From positions 1 to 64,000 of the forward strand of contig NZ_SLXU01000016.1 of assembly GCF_004343505.1 (NCBI RefSeq): 64,000 nucleotides of DNA, in the 5' to 3' direction. Source of the stretch: Rhodovulum bhavnagarense (GTDB taxonomy: Bacteria > Pseudomonadota > Alphaproteobacteria > Rhodobacterales > Rhodobacteraceae). The notes below the pieces were generated by a model. That model made no database searches and was not told the DNA's origin. It worked only from the letters and a program-made list of their open reading frames with translations. Positions within the stretch are counted from its first letter, which is position 1. The number at the start of each line of letters is the position of its first letter. Below, in pieces: positions 29,584 to 39,246 of the stretch. The translations under genes and the position numbers were made by a program.

Positions 29584-30312
29584 ATGGGTTACTTTTCAAG
29601 CTTCCTTCAGCAGACCGATGACCGGCTGCTGACGAAGTGGCTGCACTATTTCGAGGTCTACGAGCGTGAACTGACGCGCTTTCGCGACCGCCCGGTGTCG
29701 TTCCTGGAAATCGGTGTCTTCAAGGGCGGCTCCATCCCGATGTGGAAGGGCTACTTCGCCGAAGGCTCGCGCCTGACCTTCGTCGATATCGACCCCGAAT
29801 GCACCTGCCTTGCCGAGGACGGCACCACCGTCGAGATCGGCAACCAGGCCGACCCCGCCTTCCTGCGGGAGCTGGCCCAAAAGCACGGCCCCTTCGACGT
29901 CGTCATCGACGACGGCAGCCATATCTGCCCCCACCAGGTCGCCAGTTTCGAAGGGCTTTGGCCGCATGTCCTCGATCATGGTGTCTATATCGTGGAGGAT
30001 TGCCATACCTCCTATTGGCCCGGCTTCGGCGGCGGCTATCGGAACGAAGCAAGCTTCATCGAGTATTCCAAACGGCTCGTGGACCGGATGCACAGCTGGT
30101 ACACCGACCAGGACGCGCTGTTCCCCTTCGATCCGATCGCGAAGGAAATCCTGGGGGTCCGCTTCTACGACTCGATTGTCGTGGTCGAAAAGCACAACAA
30201 GAAGGAACCGCCCGCGACCCTGACCGCCCGCGACGGCCAGGTAAAGCTGTCGCGCCGCGCGCTGCAGGTGCGCGGCCGCCGGTCCGCCTTTTCGGGACGC
30301 GACGGCAGCTGA
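29584..30312 (+). CDS. Class I SAM-dependent methyltransferase
   Basis: The 242-residue protein has a Rossmann-type methyltransferase core: motif I SFLEIGVFKGGSIPMW (about residues 40-55), acidic end of beta-2 TFVDIDPEC, and DVVIDDGSHICPHQ with a later IVEDCHTSYWPGFGGG. This resembles the CmcI-like or cephalosporin hydroxylase-related methyltransferases often found near sugar or polysaccharide genes. The substrate is unknown. It starts right after the rplT terminator, so it must have its own promoter or be read through. Confidence 0.85.
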   Translation: MGYFSSFLQQTDDRLLTKWLHYFEVYERELTRFRDRPVSFLEIGVFKGGSIPMWKGYFAEGSRLTFVDIDPECTCLAEDGTTVEIGNQADPAFLRELAQKHGPFDVVIDDGSHICPHQVASFEGLWPHVLDHGVYIVEDCHTSYWPGFGGGYRNEASFIEYSKRLVDRMHSWYTDQDALFPFDPIAKEILGVRFYDSIVVVEKHNKKEPPATLTARDGQVKLSRRALQVRGRRSAFSGRDGS

Positions 30313-30458
30313 GGGCCTGATCGGGCCCGTGCCGGCGCCGACGCCCCGCTGTCCTTGCGGGCCAGCCCGTCCGGTTTCCCTTGCCCCGCTCCATCGCATT
30401 TGCATTCCCCCGCCCCTGTGCTATCGACCGCGCGGACAGCGTGATCGGAGGGCCGGCG

Positions 30459-31532
30459 ATGGAAGAGCTGAGGCAGAAATATCTCGACGCGATTGCGGGC
30501 GCGGGCGACGAGGCGGGACTGGAAGAGTTGCGTATCGCGGCCCTTGGCAAGAAGGGCGAGATCAGCCTGAGAATGCGCGAGCTGGGCAAGATGACGCCCG
30601 AGGAACGCCAGGTCATGGGGCCGGGGCTGAACGCGCTGAAAGACGAGATAAATTCGGCGCTGGCCGCGAAAAAGGCCGCGTTGGCAGATGCCGCCCTGAA
30701 CGAACGTCTGCGTGCCGAATGGCTGGATGTCACCCTGCCCGGCCGCCCGCGCCCCGAGGGCAGTATCCACCCGGTTTCCCAGGTCACCGAAGAGGTCACA
30801 GCGATCTTTGCCGATATGGGCTTTGCCGTGGCCGAAGGCCCGCAGATCGAAAGCGACTGGTTCAATTTCGACGCGCTGAACATCCCGCCCGAACACCCCG
30901 CCCGGCAGGAACATGACACCTTTTTCATGTCACGCGCGGACGGCTGTGACCGCCCGCCCCACGTTCTGCGCACTCATACCAGCCCGGTGCAGATCCGCGC
31001 GATGCAGGCCCAGGGCGCACCGATCCGGGTGATCGCGCCGGGCCGCGTCTATCGCTGCGACTACGACCAGACGCATACGCCGATGTTCCACCAGGTCGAG
31101 GGGCTGGCCATCGACCGCGACATTTCCATGGCCAACCTGAAATGGGTGCTGGAGGAATTCTGCCGCGCGTTTTTCGAGGTGGAGGGCGTCGAACTGCGCT
31201 TTCGCGCGTCACACTTCCCCTTCACAGAGCCGTCGGCCGAGGTCGACATCCGCTGTTCGTGGGAGGGCGGCACGCTGAAGATCGGCGAAGGCAACGACTG
31301 GATGGAAATTTTGGGGAGCGGGATGGTCCACCCCAATGTGCTGAAAGCCGGCGGGATCGACCCGGATGAGTGGCAGGGCTTTGCCTTCGGCATGGGCATC
31401 GACCGGCTGGCAATGCTGAAATACGGCATCCCCGATTTGCGGGCGTTCTTCGACAGCGACCTGCGCTGGCTGCGGCATTACGGGTTCAGCGCGCTGGACA
31501 TGCCGACATTGCATGGCGGGTTGAGCAGATGA
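30459..31532 (+). CDS. pheS: Phenylalanyl-tRNA synthetase subunit alpha
   Basis: The 357-residue product has the N-terminal coiled-coil ([11 protein letters not shown]...[18 protein letters not shown]), the [19 protein letters not shown] start of the catalytic core, class II motif 2 [20 protein letters not shown] and motif 3 [17 protein letters not shown]. With PheT it charges tRNA-Phe. The ATG at 30459 has GGAGGG nine bases upstream. pheT does not follow directly; the next 520 bases hold no intact gene. Confidence 0.96.
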   Translation: MEELRQKYLDAIAGAGDEAGLEELRIAALGKKGEISLRMRELGKMTPEERQVMGPGLNALKDEINSALAAKKAALADAALNERLRAEWLDVTLPGRPRPEGSIHPVSQVTEEVTAIFADMGFAVAEGPQIESDWFNFDALNIPPEHPARQEHDTFFMSRADGCDRPPHVLRTHTSPVQIRAMQAQGAPIRVIAPGRVYRCDYDQTHTPMFHQVEGLAIDRDISMANLKWVLEEFCRAFFEVEGVELRFRASHFPFTEPSAEVDIRCSWEGGTLKIGEGNDWMEILGSGMVHPNVLKAGGIDPDEWQGFAFGMGIDRLAMLKYGIPDLRAFFDSDLRWLRHYGFSALDMPTLHGGLSR

Positions 31533-32055
31533 AGCGGGATCGAAAGCTCCAATTGAGCGTATAGAAAGCCCTGACGACTCGTTGACGCTTTTCGAGCGCT
31601 TTTTGGAAAACGGAAAGTGACTGAAACCACCATCCGCCTTCGAACCGGCACGCGTCCTGACCGGCCTTCGTAATGGGTGGGGGCAACATCATGGCCGCCC
31701 CCGCCCGGCGCATCAGACGAAGATGAAGTCTTCGACGCTGAGCTGATCGACCGACACGCCCTGCAACCCGATCATATGGCCGTCATAGCCGATGATCACG
31801 CCGATCCCGGCATGTTCGACGGTCTTGAGGGCGTCGAACCGGACGGGCCGGACGACAGCACCGACAGCTCCCTTTTATCTTTCGGTCTGGCCGGATACGG
31901 CAGGCATCTGCCGCGACGGGCCACCCGCGTCGTGGATTGCCTCGCGGTGACTGCCAATACGCTTGCCGACATTGCCCACGCGGTTCCTTTTCATCCTCGC
32001 CGCACTGCGGCATAGTCGGTCGGGACTTTCCGGTTGCAAACATGGTACCCGCGCG
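31533..32055. other. Gap between pheS and the SLC13 permease
   Basis: This 523-base interval has no intact gene I can defend. It contains the degraded RTX-type tail at 31713-31877 on the minus strand. Short frames in other phases here have frameshifted, arginine- and cysteine-rich composition and look like noise. The last 60 bases should carry the permease promoter. Confidence 0.5.
31713..31877 (-). pseudogene. C-terminal remnant of a hemolysin-type calcium-binding (RTX) protein
   Basis: Reading the minus strand from an in-frame TAA at 31875-31877 gives about 53 residues that include VEHAGIGVIIGYDGHMIG and end GVSVDQLSVEDFIFV before a TGA. This G-h-x-L-x-x-x-D-F-h-F-V ending is the typical terminus of secreted RTX/serralysin-like proteins of Rhodobacteraceae, where it forms the last part of the type I secretion signal. 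There is no start codon or calcium-repeat region upstream, and the frame is stopped, so this is a gene relic. The assignment rests on pattern, not alignment. Confidence 0.55.
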
Positions 32056-33906
32056 ATGCTGCCCGACAGCCTGTTACCCCTACCCACCGATCTGGCGCTG
32101 GTGGTGGCGATCCTGATCGCCGCGGTGACGATGTTCGCGGTCAACCGCCCGCGGATGGACGTGGTGGCGGTGATGGTGATAGTTGCACTGCCGCTGACCG
32201 GGGTGATCTCCATCTCCGAGGCGCTGGCGGGGTTTTCCGACAGCAACGTCATCCTGATCGCCGCGCTGTTCGTCGTCGGCGAGGCATTGGTGCAGACCGG
32301 CGTGACCCAGCGCATCGGCGATTGGGTGGCCGCGCGGGCGGGCCGCTCAGAGGCACGGCTGATCTTTTTACTGATGGTCGGGGCGGCAGCGCTGAGTTCG
32401 ATCATGTCCTCGACCGGGGTGGTGGCGATCTTCATCCCGATGGTGCTGCGGATCGCGCGCAGCGCGCAGATCGCGCCGGGCCGGTTGATGATGCCGCTAT
32501 CGATGGCGGCGCTGATCTCGGGGATGCTGACGCTGATCGGAACGCCGCCCAACCTGATCGTGCATGGTGAACTGGTCCGCCGCGGCGAAGAAGGCTTCGG
32601 GTTTTTCGATTTCACGCCCTTCGGGCTACCGATCCTGGTGCTGGCGATCCTTTACATGATCGCGCTGCGTCGGTTCATCGGGGGCGCCGCGGTGATCCCG
32701 CCCGATCCGGCCCGGCGCAGCCTGGGCGACTGGGTCGATGAATTCGACCTCGCCCATCGCGTCGCCCGGCTAAGGGTGGCGCCGGGCGCGCGGGCGACCG
32801 GCCAGCCGTTATCGGCGCTTGAACTTGATGCGCCCGACCGCCCGGCCGTGTTGGCAATCGAGCGCAATGGCAGCCGCAACGCCGATATCATCCAACCCCA
32901 CCCGGATACCGTCCTGCGCGCGGGCGACGTGCTGATGATCGACGTGGCGGGGCAAGAGGGCACCCCGGATGCATCCCTCAACTGCTGGGGGCTTGTACCC
33001 CTGGGCCTGTCGGGGGGCTGGTTCACCGAGCGCGCCCGCGAGATGGGGCTGGCACAGGCCATGGTGCCGCCGAACTCGCCGCTGGCAGGCCAGAGCGTGG
33101 CCGGCGCGCGTTTTCCGGCACGCCATGACCTGTCGGTGATCGGGTTGCGCCACGGTGCCCGGCCGGTGCCCGGCGCGTTGCGGGACGAACTGCTGCGCCC
33201 AGGCGATACGCTGCTGCTGATGGGGACATGGCCGGATATCCACCGTCTGCGCGATCGGCGCGGAGAGGTGGTGATGCTGGATCTGCCCGGCGAGGCCGAC
33301 GATGTCGCCCCCCGGGCCCGGCGCGCGCCGCAGGCATTGCTGGTCGTGGGCCTGATGATCCTCGGCATGGTGATAGGCGTGGCGCCCAACGTGCACCTGG
33401 TGTTGCTGGCCTGCCTCGCGCTTGGGTTGTTCGGCTGTGTCACCATGACCGGGGCCTATGGAGCCATGCACATGAAAAGCTTGGTCCTGATCGTGGGCAT
33501 GCTGCCCTTTGCCTTGGCCCTGGAACGCACCGGTGGCGTGGACATGGCCGCTGCCGGGCTGATCGCGCTGGCCGGCGAGGCCAGCCCGCGGGTATTGCTG
33601 GCGGCGATCTTTCTGACGACCTCGCTGTTCAGCCTGTTCATATCCAACACCGCCACGGCGGTTCTGATGGCGCCGGTCGCGATGGCGGTGGCCGATAGCC
33701 TGGGCATTTCGCCCTACCCGTTCGCGATGACCGTCGCGCTTGCGGCCTCGGCGGCGTTCATGACACCGGTCAGCAGTCCGGTGAACACGCTGGTCCTCGG
33801 GCCGGGGGGGTATCGCTTCGTGGATTTCGTGCGCATCGGTCTGCCGTTTTCGGCCATCACGCTGGCGGTGGTGATTGCGATGGTGCCCGTCATCCTGCCT
33901 TTCTGA
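32056..33906 (+). CDS. SLC13-family permease with paired TrkA-C (RCK-C) domains
   Basis: The 616-residue membrane protein has two halves of hydrophobic helices (TDLALVVAILIAAVTMFAVN to about residue 190; from about 420 to the end) with the ion-transporter signatures LSSIMSSTGVVAIFIP and NTATAVLMAPVAMAVAD, and a hydrophilic central part with two RCK-C-like repeats (about 235-400: GQPLSALELDAP, LRAGDVLMIDV; SVAGARFPARHDLSV, LRPGDTLLLMG). This layout fits the sodium:sulfate/dicarboxylate-type transporters with TrkA-C inserts. The transported anion is unknown. Confidence 0.88.
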   Translation: MLPDSLLPLPTDLALVVAILIAAVTMFAVNRPRMDVVAVMVIVALPLTGVISISEALAGFSDSNVILIAALFVVGEALVQTGVTQRIGDWVAARAGRSEARLIFLLMVGAAALSSIMSSTGVVAIFIPMVLRIARSAQIAPGRLMMPLSMAALISGMLTLIGTPPNLIVHGELVRRGEEGFGFFDFTPFGLPILVLAILYMIALRRFIGGAAVIPPDPARRSLGDWVDEFDLAHRVARLRVAPGARATGQPLSALELDAPDRPAVLAIERNGSRNADIIQPHPDTVLRAGDVLMIDVAGQEGTPDASLNCWGLVPLGLSGGWFTERAREMGLAQAMVPPNSPLAGQSVAGARFPARHDLSVIGLRHGARPVPGALRDELLRPGDTLLLMGTWPDIHRLRDRRGEVVMLDLPGEADDVAPRARRAPQALLVVGLMILGMVIGVAPNVHLVLLACLALGLFGCVTMTGAYGAMHMKSLVLIVGMLPFALALERTGGVDMAAAGLIALAGEASPRVLLAAIFLTTSLFSLFISNTATAVLMAPVAMAVADSLGISPYPFAMTVALAASAAFMTPVSSPVNTLVLGPGGYRFVDFVRIGLPFSAITLAVVIAMVPVILPF

Positions 33907-33934
33907 GCCGCTGACGGGACGCGCCTGGCCCCTG

Positions 33935-35245
33935 TCAGGCCTCCTCGAAATAGGCCGGGGTGCCCCGCGCCTCTACCGACCCGGCGATGCGGCGCAGACC
34001 GTGTACATAGGCCGCCTCGCGCAAGGACAGACCCATCTCGGAATGCAGCGCCCAAACCGCCTGGGTTTCGGTTTCCATCACGTCGCGCAGATGGTCGCGC
34101 ACCCGCGACGCATCCCAATAGAATCCCGACCGGTTCTGCACCCATTCCAGATGCGACACGGTCACACCGCCGGAATTGGCAAGGATATCGGGAATGATGA
34201 TCGTACCCTTTTCAGCCAGCCATGCATCCGCGGCGGGCGAGACCGGCCCATTGGCCATCTCCAGAATGACCCGGGCCTTGATCCGGGCCTGGTTATCCGC
34301 CGTGATCTGGCGTTCCAGCGCGGCCGGAACCAGAACGTCGACATCCAGTTCCAACAACTCGGCATTGGAAATCTCGCGCGTTTCACCATGACCCGGCGCG
34401 CCGAGAATGGCGCCTGTCCTTGACTTGTGCTCCATCACCGCGAGGGGGTCGAACCCGTCGGGATCGTGAATCGCACCGCGGGAATCACTCAGCGCCACGA
34501 TCCGGTAGCCATCGGCATGCAACAGCTTGGCCGCGTGATAGCCGACATTGCCAAAGCCCTGGATCGCCACCGTCGCCTTGTCGGGAGACAGGCCAAGCGG
34601 CCCATGCAACTCGCGCAAGGCGACATAGCCGCCCCGCGCGGTCGCATCGATCCGGCCCCTTGTTCCGCCAAAGGCCAGCGGCTTGCCGGTCAGCGCCGTC
34701 GGCGAGGGCTGGCCGGTGATCGCGCTGTATTCGTCCGCCATCCACGCAAGAACGATGCCATTGGTATACATGTCCGGGGCCAGAATATCGCGATCAGGCC
34801 CGATGAAGGCCGCGAAGGCCTCGACATAGGCACGGCTCAGACGTTCCAGCTCGTTCGGCGACAATTCCTTGGTATCGACGCAGACACCGCCCTTGCCGCC
34901 ACCAAAGGGCAAGTTGGCCACCGCGCATTTGAACGTCATCCAGAAGGCCAGCGTCTCGACCTCGTCAAGCGAGACATTGGGATGAAACCGAACGCCCCCC
35001 TTGGTCGGCCCGCGTCGGTCGTTATAGCGGCAGCGCCACGCCTTGAAGGCCCGGCGGCTGCCGTCATCCATCCGGATCAGCAGCGTCGCGGCCAGCGTTT
35101 CGCGCGGCCATTTCAGTTCCTCGTAGACATCGGGGTGGATGCTGAGCCGGTCGCAAGCGGCGCGCAGCGTCTCGCGCGCACGATCCAGCATCGAGACCCC
35201 GGGTATCTCGGACGTGGCTGGCTTTTTCGGCTTTGGGCGGGTCAT
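33935..35245 (-). CDS. Glu/Leu/Phe/Val dehydrogenase (probable glutamate dehydrogenase)
   Basis: The 436-residue protein has the substrate-site RCRYNDRRGPTKGGVRFHP, FKCAVANLPFGGGKGGV with the catalytic lysine, APDMYTNGIVLAWM and the Rossmann motif VAIQGFGNVGYHAAKLL. These fit hexameric NAD-type glutamate dehydrogenases, which release ammonia and 2-oxoglutarate from glutamate. The ATG at 35245 has AAGGA 8 bases before it; two earlier ATG/upstream starts add at most 19 residues. With the D-glutamate operon at 20-23 kb it could complete degradation of D-amino acids. Confidence 0.92.
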   Translation of the reverse strand: MTRPKPKKPATSEIPGVSMLDRARETLRAACDRLSIHPDVYEELKWPRETLAATLLIRMDDGSRRAFKAWRCRYNDRRGPTKGGVRFHPNVSLDEVETLAFWMTFKCAVANLPFGGGKGGVCVDTKELSPNELERLSRAYVEAFAAFIGPDRDILAPDMYTNGIVLAWMADEYSAITGQPSPTALTGKPLAFGGTRGRIDATARGGYVALRELHGPLGLSPDKATVAIQGFGNVGYHAAKLLHADGYRIVALSDSRGAIHDPDGFDPLAVMEHKSRTGAILGAPGHGETREISNAELLELDVDVLVPAALERQITADNQARIKARVILEMANGPVSPAADAWLAEKGTIIIPDILANSGGVTVSHLEWVQNRSGFYWDASRVRDHLRDVMETETQAVWALHSEMGLSLREAAYVHGLRRIAGSVEARGTPAYFEEA

Positions 35246-35360
35246 TTGAACTGTCCTTTTTTGCATCAGCTTCTGAACCGATGCAGTGTGCTGTTTTGGC
35301 ATGCTCCAATCTGGTCACGGCAAGTGCGCCAAGGAAACCCGGCACGAAACACTGGTCAAT

Positions 35361-35375
35361 GTTAAATATTTTAAC
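35361..35375. promoter_or_regulatory. AT-rich palindrome between guaB and glutamate dehydrogenase
   Basis: GTTAAATATTTTAAC is an exact 15-base palindrome with a one-base centre, 116 bases before the dehydrogenase ATG and 16 bases after the guaB stop. It could be a regulator site for the dehydrogenase; it lacks the GC stem and T run of a terminator. Confidence 0.45.
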
Positions 35376-35390
35376 AACGAAGCCAGAGTC

Positions 35391-36875
<1,485 letters not shown>

Positions 36876-36948
36876 CTATTTCACGGCATGAGCGAAAAGG
36901 AAAGGGGGAATGCCGGGAAACGGCCTTGCGGCCGCTGGCCTCCGGCCG

Positions 36949-36970
36949 GGGTATTTGCACCAAGAAGAAG
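36949..36970 (+). repeat. Dispersed intergenic repeat copy
   Basis: GGGTATTTGCA-CCAAGAAGAAG, preceded by GGCCTCCGGCC (36937-36947). It ends six bases before the cowN stop codon, between guaB and cowN. Confidence 0.8.
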
Positions 36971-36976
36971 GCAGGC

Positions 36977-37255
36977 TCAGCAACAGGTCTGTTCGAGATC
37001 ATCCAGCAATCCAAGCGCGGCCTGGTCATCGATCTCTTCGAAAAAGGCGCGCAGCGTGTTGACCTGCGAGCCGATGAAATGCAGGTCGTCATTTCCCATG
37101 CGCTGGCGCTGAACCAGTTTCATCTCGAAATAGGCAACCCAGCGGGAGTCGGTCGCGGCGATCTGCGCATCCAGCATTTGCATCAGCCGCGCGGCCCGCC
37201 CGTCGCAATCGATACCGGAAAAACTGACATAGCGATCGGGGCTGTGGTCGGTCAT
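36977..37255 (-). CDS. cowN: N2-fixation sustaining protein CowN
   Basis: The 92-residue protein begins MTDHSPDRYVSFSGIDCDGRA and continues WVAYFEMKLVQRQRMGNDDLHFIGSQ, which matches CowN, the small protein that lets Mo-nitrogenase work in the presence of carbon monoxide in Rhodobacter capsulatus and Gluconacetobacter. AAGGAGT lies 7 bases before the ATG at 37255, excluding the longer frame. No nif gene is in the window. An FNR/CRP-type site 79 bases upstream suggests low-oxygen or CO-linked control. Confidence 0.88.
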   Translation of the reverse strand: MTDHSPDRYVSFSGIDCDGRAARLMQMLDAQIAATDSRWVAYFEMKLVQRQRMGNDDLHFIGSQVNTLRAFFEEIDDQAALGLLDDLEQTCC

Positions 37256-37333
37256 CCTGTACTCCTTGTCTTCTGCCCTGCCCGCGCATAGCGCGGCGCG
37301 GCCGGGCGCGTCTGCACCGGGCATGTCCCGACC

Positions 37334-37347
37334 TTGGTGCAGATCAA
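37334..37347 (-). promoter_or_regulatory. FNR-like binding site upstream of cowN
   Basis: TTGGTGCAGATCAA differs from the TTGAT/C-N4-ATCAA consensus of FNR/FnrL-type regulators only at the fourth base. Its 3' edge is 79 bases upstream of the cowN start, a sensible activator position. It also lies 168 bases before dctP on the other strand. Confidence 0.55.
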
Positions 37348-37352
37348 AAAAG

Positions 37353-37377
37353 TATGAAAAATCGGCGATTTTTCATA
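37353..37377. repeat. Perfect 25-base palindrome in the cowN-dctP divergent region
   Basis: TATGAAAAATCG (37353-37364) and CGATTTTTCATA (37366-37377) are exact 12-bp inverted arms around a single G. The GAAAAATCG core recurs as a hairpin after dctM (40653-40675). It may be a regulator site or part of the family of intergenic repeats. Confidence 0.6.
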
Positions 37378-37514
37378 ATATTGCCCAATGCACCGGCAGG
37401 CGGAGGATCGCCGCGAAGATGCGGCCGGCCAGCGCCGGAAGGGCAAATTTATCCTTTACCCGTCCGGTCGTGCCGTTACTCTGCATCGCCAATAAAACTA
37501 CGGGAGGATCATCC

Positions 37515-38519
37515 ATGAAGACGTTGCTGGGCGCCGTGACGGTTGCCGCATTTTCGCTGGGGCTTGCCACCGAGGCCATGGCCGAGGAATGGAATGTCTC
37601 GCTTTGGGGCAAGCGCCGCGCCTTTACGGAGCATGTCGAAAAGCTGGCCGAGTTGGTTTCGGAAAAGACCGGGGGCGCGTTCACCCTGAACATTTCTTAT
37701 GGCGGGCTGTCACAGAATACCGAGAACCTCGACGGGATTTCGATCGGCGCCTTCGAAATGGCGCAGTTCTGCGCGGGCTATCACCGCGACAAGAACCCCT
37801 CGATCACGGTGCTGGAACTGCCCTTCCTCGGGATTTCCTCGCTGGACCAGGAGCGCGAGATCAGCATGGCGCTGTATGACCACCCGGCGGTACGGAACGA
37901 CCTGGCGCGCTGGAATGCGACTCTTTTGATGCCTTCGCCGCTGCCGCAGTACAATTTCGTCGGCGTGGGCGAGGCGCCCCGCACGCTTGACGATTACAAG
38001 GGCATGACCGTGCGCGCCACCGGCGGCATTGGCGCGGCTATGGAAATGATCGGCGCGGTGCCCACCTCGATGTCGGCCACCGAGGTACGGCAAGCGCTGG
38101 ATTCGGGCGTGGTCAAGGCGGTATCCTTTGCCCCGCATGCACACATGTCCTTTGGCACGATCGAGACCGGGGCGTGGTGGACCACCAACCTCAATCCCGG
38201 CACGGTGAATTGTCCCGTCGTGGTGAACACCGATGCGCTGGATGCACTGTCGGACGAACACCGCGAGGCCTTGCTGGGGTCGGTCGACGAGGCGCTGGAT
38301 CACTACATCGACTATTACAACAACGAGACGATGGCCAAATGGGGCCCCGCCCTGGAAGAACGCGCGATCGAGCAGATCACCTATTCCGCCGAGGCGCTCG
38401 CCACTTTCCAGCAAGCTGCGGCAGGCCCCGCCGCCACCGCCTGGATCGGGGAAATGAATGACCGCGGCCTGCCCGCGCAGGAACTTTACGATTTCGTCAT
38501 CGGCATGATCGGGCAGTAG
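37515..38519 (+). CDS. dctP: TRAP transporter solute-binding subunit (DctP family)
   Basis: The 334-residue protein has an N-terminal signal peptide (MKTLLGAVTVAAFSLGLATEAMA, cut about residue 23) and the DctP fold: LSYGGLSQNTENLDGISIGAFEMAQ-like binding segment, ELPFLG, and YKGMTVRATGG with the arginine that normally binds the substrate carboxylate. It is the periplasmic receptor of the tripartite transporter encoded with the next two genes. GGGAGGATCATCC before the ATG is a good ribosome site. Substrate unknown, probably an organic acid. Confidence 0.92.
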   Translation: MKTLLGAVTVAAFSLGLATEAMAEEWNVSLWGKRRAFTEHVEKLAELVSEKTGGAFTLNISYGGLSQNTENLDGISIGAFEMAQFCAGYHRDKNPSITVLELPFLGISSLDQEREISMALYDHPAVRNDLARWNATLLMPSPLPQYNFVGVGEAPRTLDDYKGMTVRATGGIGAAMEMIGAVPTSMSATEVRQALDSGVVKAVSFAPHAHMSFGTIETGAWWTTNLNPGTVNCPVVVNTDALDALSDEHREALLGSVDEALDHYIDYYNNETMAKWGPALEERAIEQITYSAEALATFQQAAAGPAATAWIGEMNDRGLPAQELYDFVIGMIGQ

Positions 38520-38604
38520 CCCCCGCCGACAGTCCGACAGGCGTGCGCCCCGGCGATGGTCCGGGGCGCGCAGGACGGTGACGCACAGCAGATCGGAGAG
38601 CCCC

Positions 38605-39237
38605 ATGGCCGCCCTCGCCCCGGTGCTGGAGGATACAAGCCTCTTGTCCCGCCTCGATCGTTCGCTTTACCGGCTTGAGCGTGTGCTGGCCCTTTTATCG
38701 GGACTGGCAGTGTTCGGCCTGATGGTCCTGGCGGTGGGATCGGTCGGCGGGCGCCACCTGTTCAACGCGCCGCTGCCGGGCTATGTCGACTGGATCCAGC
38801 AGGCGATGCCGTTGATCGCGTTCATGGGCATCGCCTATACCCAGCGCGACGGCGGGCATATCCGCATGGATATCCTGATCGGTGCGCTCAGGGGGCGACT
38901 GTTATGGGCGGCCGAGTTCGTCACCACATTCGCGATCCTGGGTCTCATGGTCCTTCTGGTCTGGGGAAGCTGGGCGCATTTCCAGCGCAGTTTCGATTTT
39001 ACCGCGCCGATGTGGAGCCGGGATTCGAGTTTTGACATCAACCTGCCGCTCTGGCCGGCCAAGCTGTTGGCGCCAGTGGCCTTTTGCGTGCTGTGCCTTC
39101 GGCTGGCGCTGCAACTTTGGGGATATGGGCGGGCATTCGTTCTGAACCTGGCCGAGCCGGTCGCCGTGCCGCTGGTGCGATCGGCAGCCGAGATGGCCGC
39201 GGCCGAGGCCGAGCATGTTTCGGGCGCGGACAGCTAG
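38605..39237 (+). CDS. dctQ: TRAP transporter small membrane subunit
   Basis: The 210-residue protein has four hydrophobic helices (LALLSGLAVFGLMVLAVGSVGG; MPLIAFMGIAYTQRDGGHIRMD; FVTTFAILGLMVLLVWG; LWPAKLLAPVAFCVLCL) and the DctQ signature QRDGGHIRMDI. The internal ATG at 38605 is chosen for the GGAGAG site. It links the receptor gene to the large subunit gene, 9 bases downstream. Confidence 0.92.
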   Translation: MAALAPVLEDTSLLSRLDRSLYRLERVLALLSGLAVFGLMVLAVGSVGGRHLFNAPLPGYVDWIQQAMPLIAFMGIAYTQRDGGHIRMDILIGALRGRLLWAAEFVTTFAILGLMVLLVWGSWAHFQRSFDFTAPMWSRDSSFDINLPLWPAKLLAPVAFCVLCLRLALQLWGYGRAFVLNLAEPVAVPLVRSAAEMAAAEAEHVSGADS

Positions 39238-39246
39238 GGGAAATGC

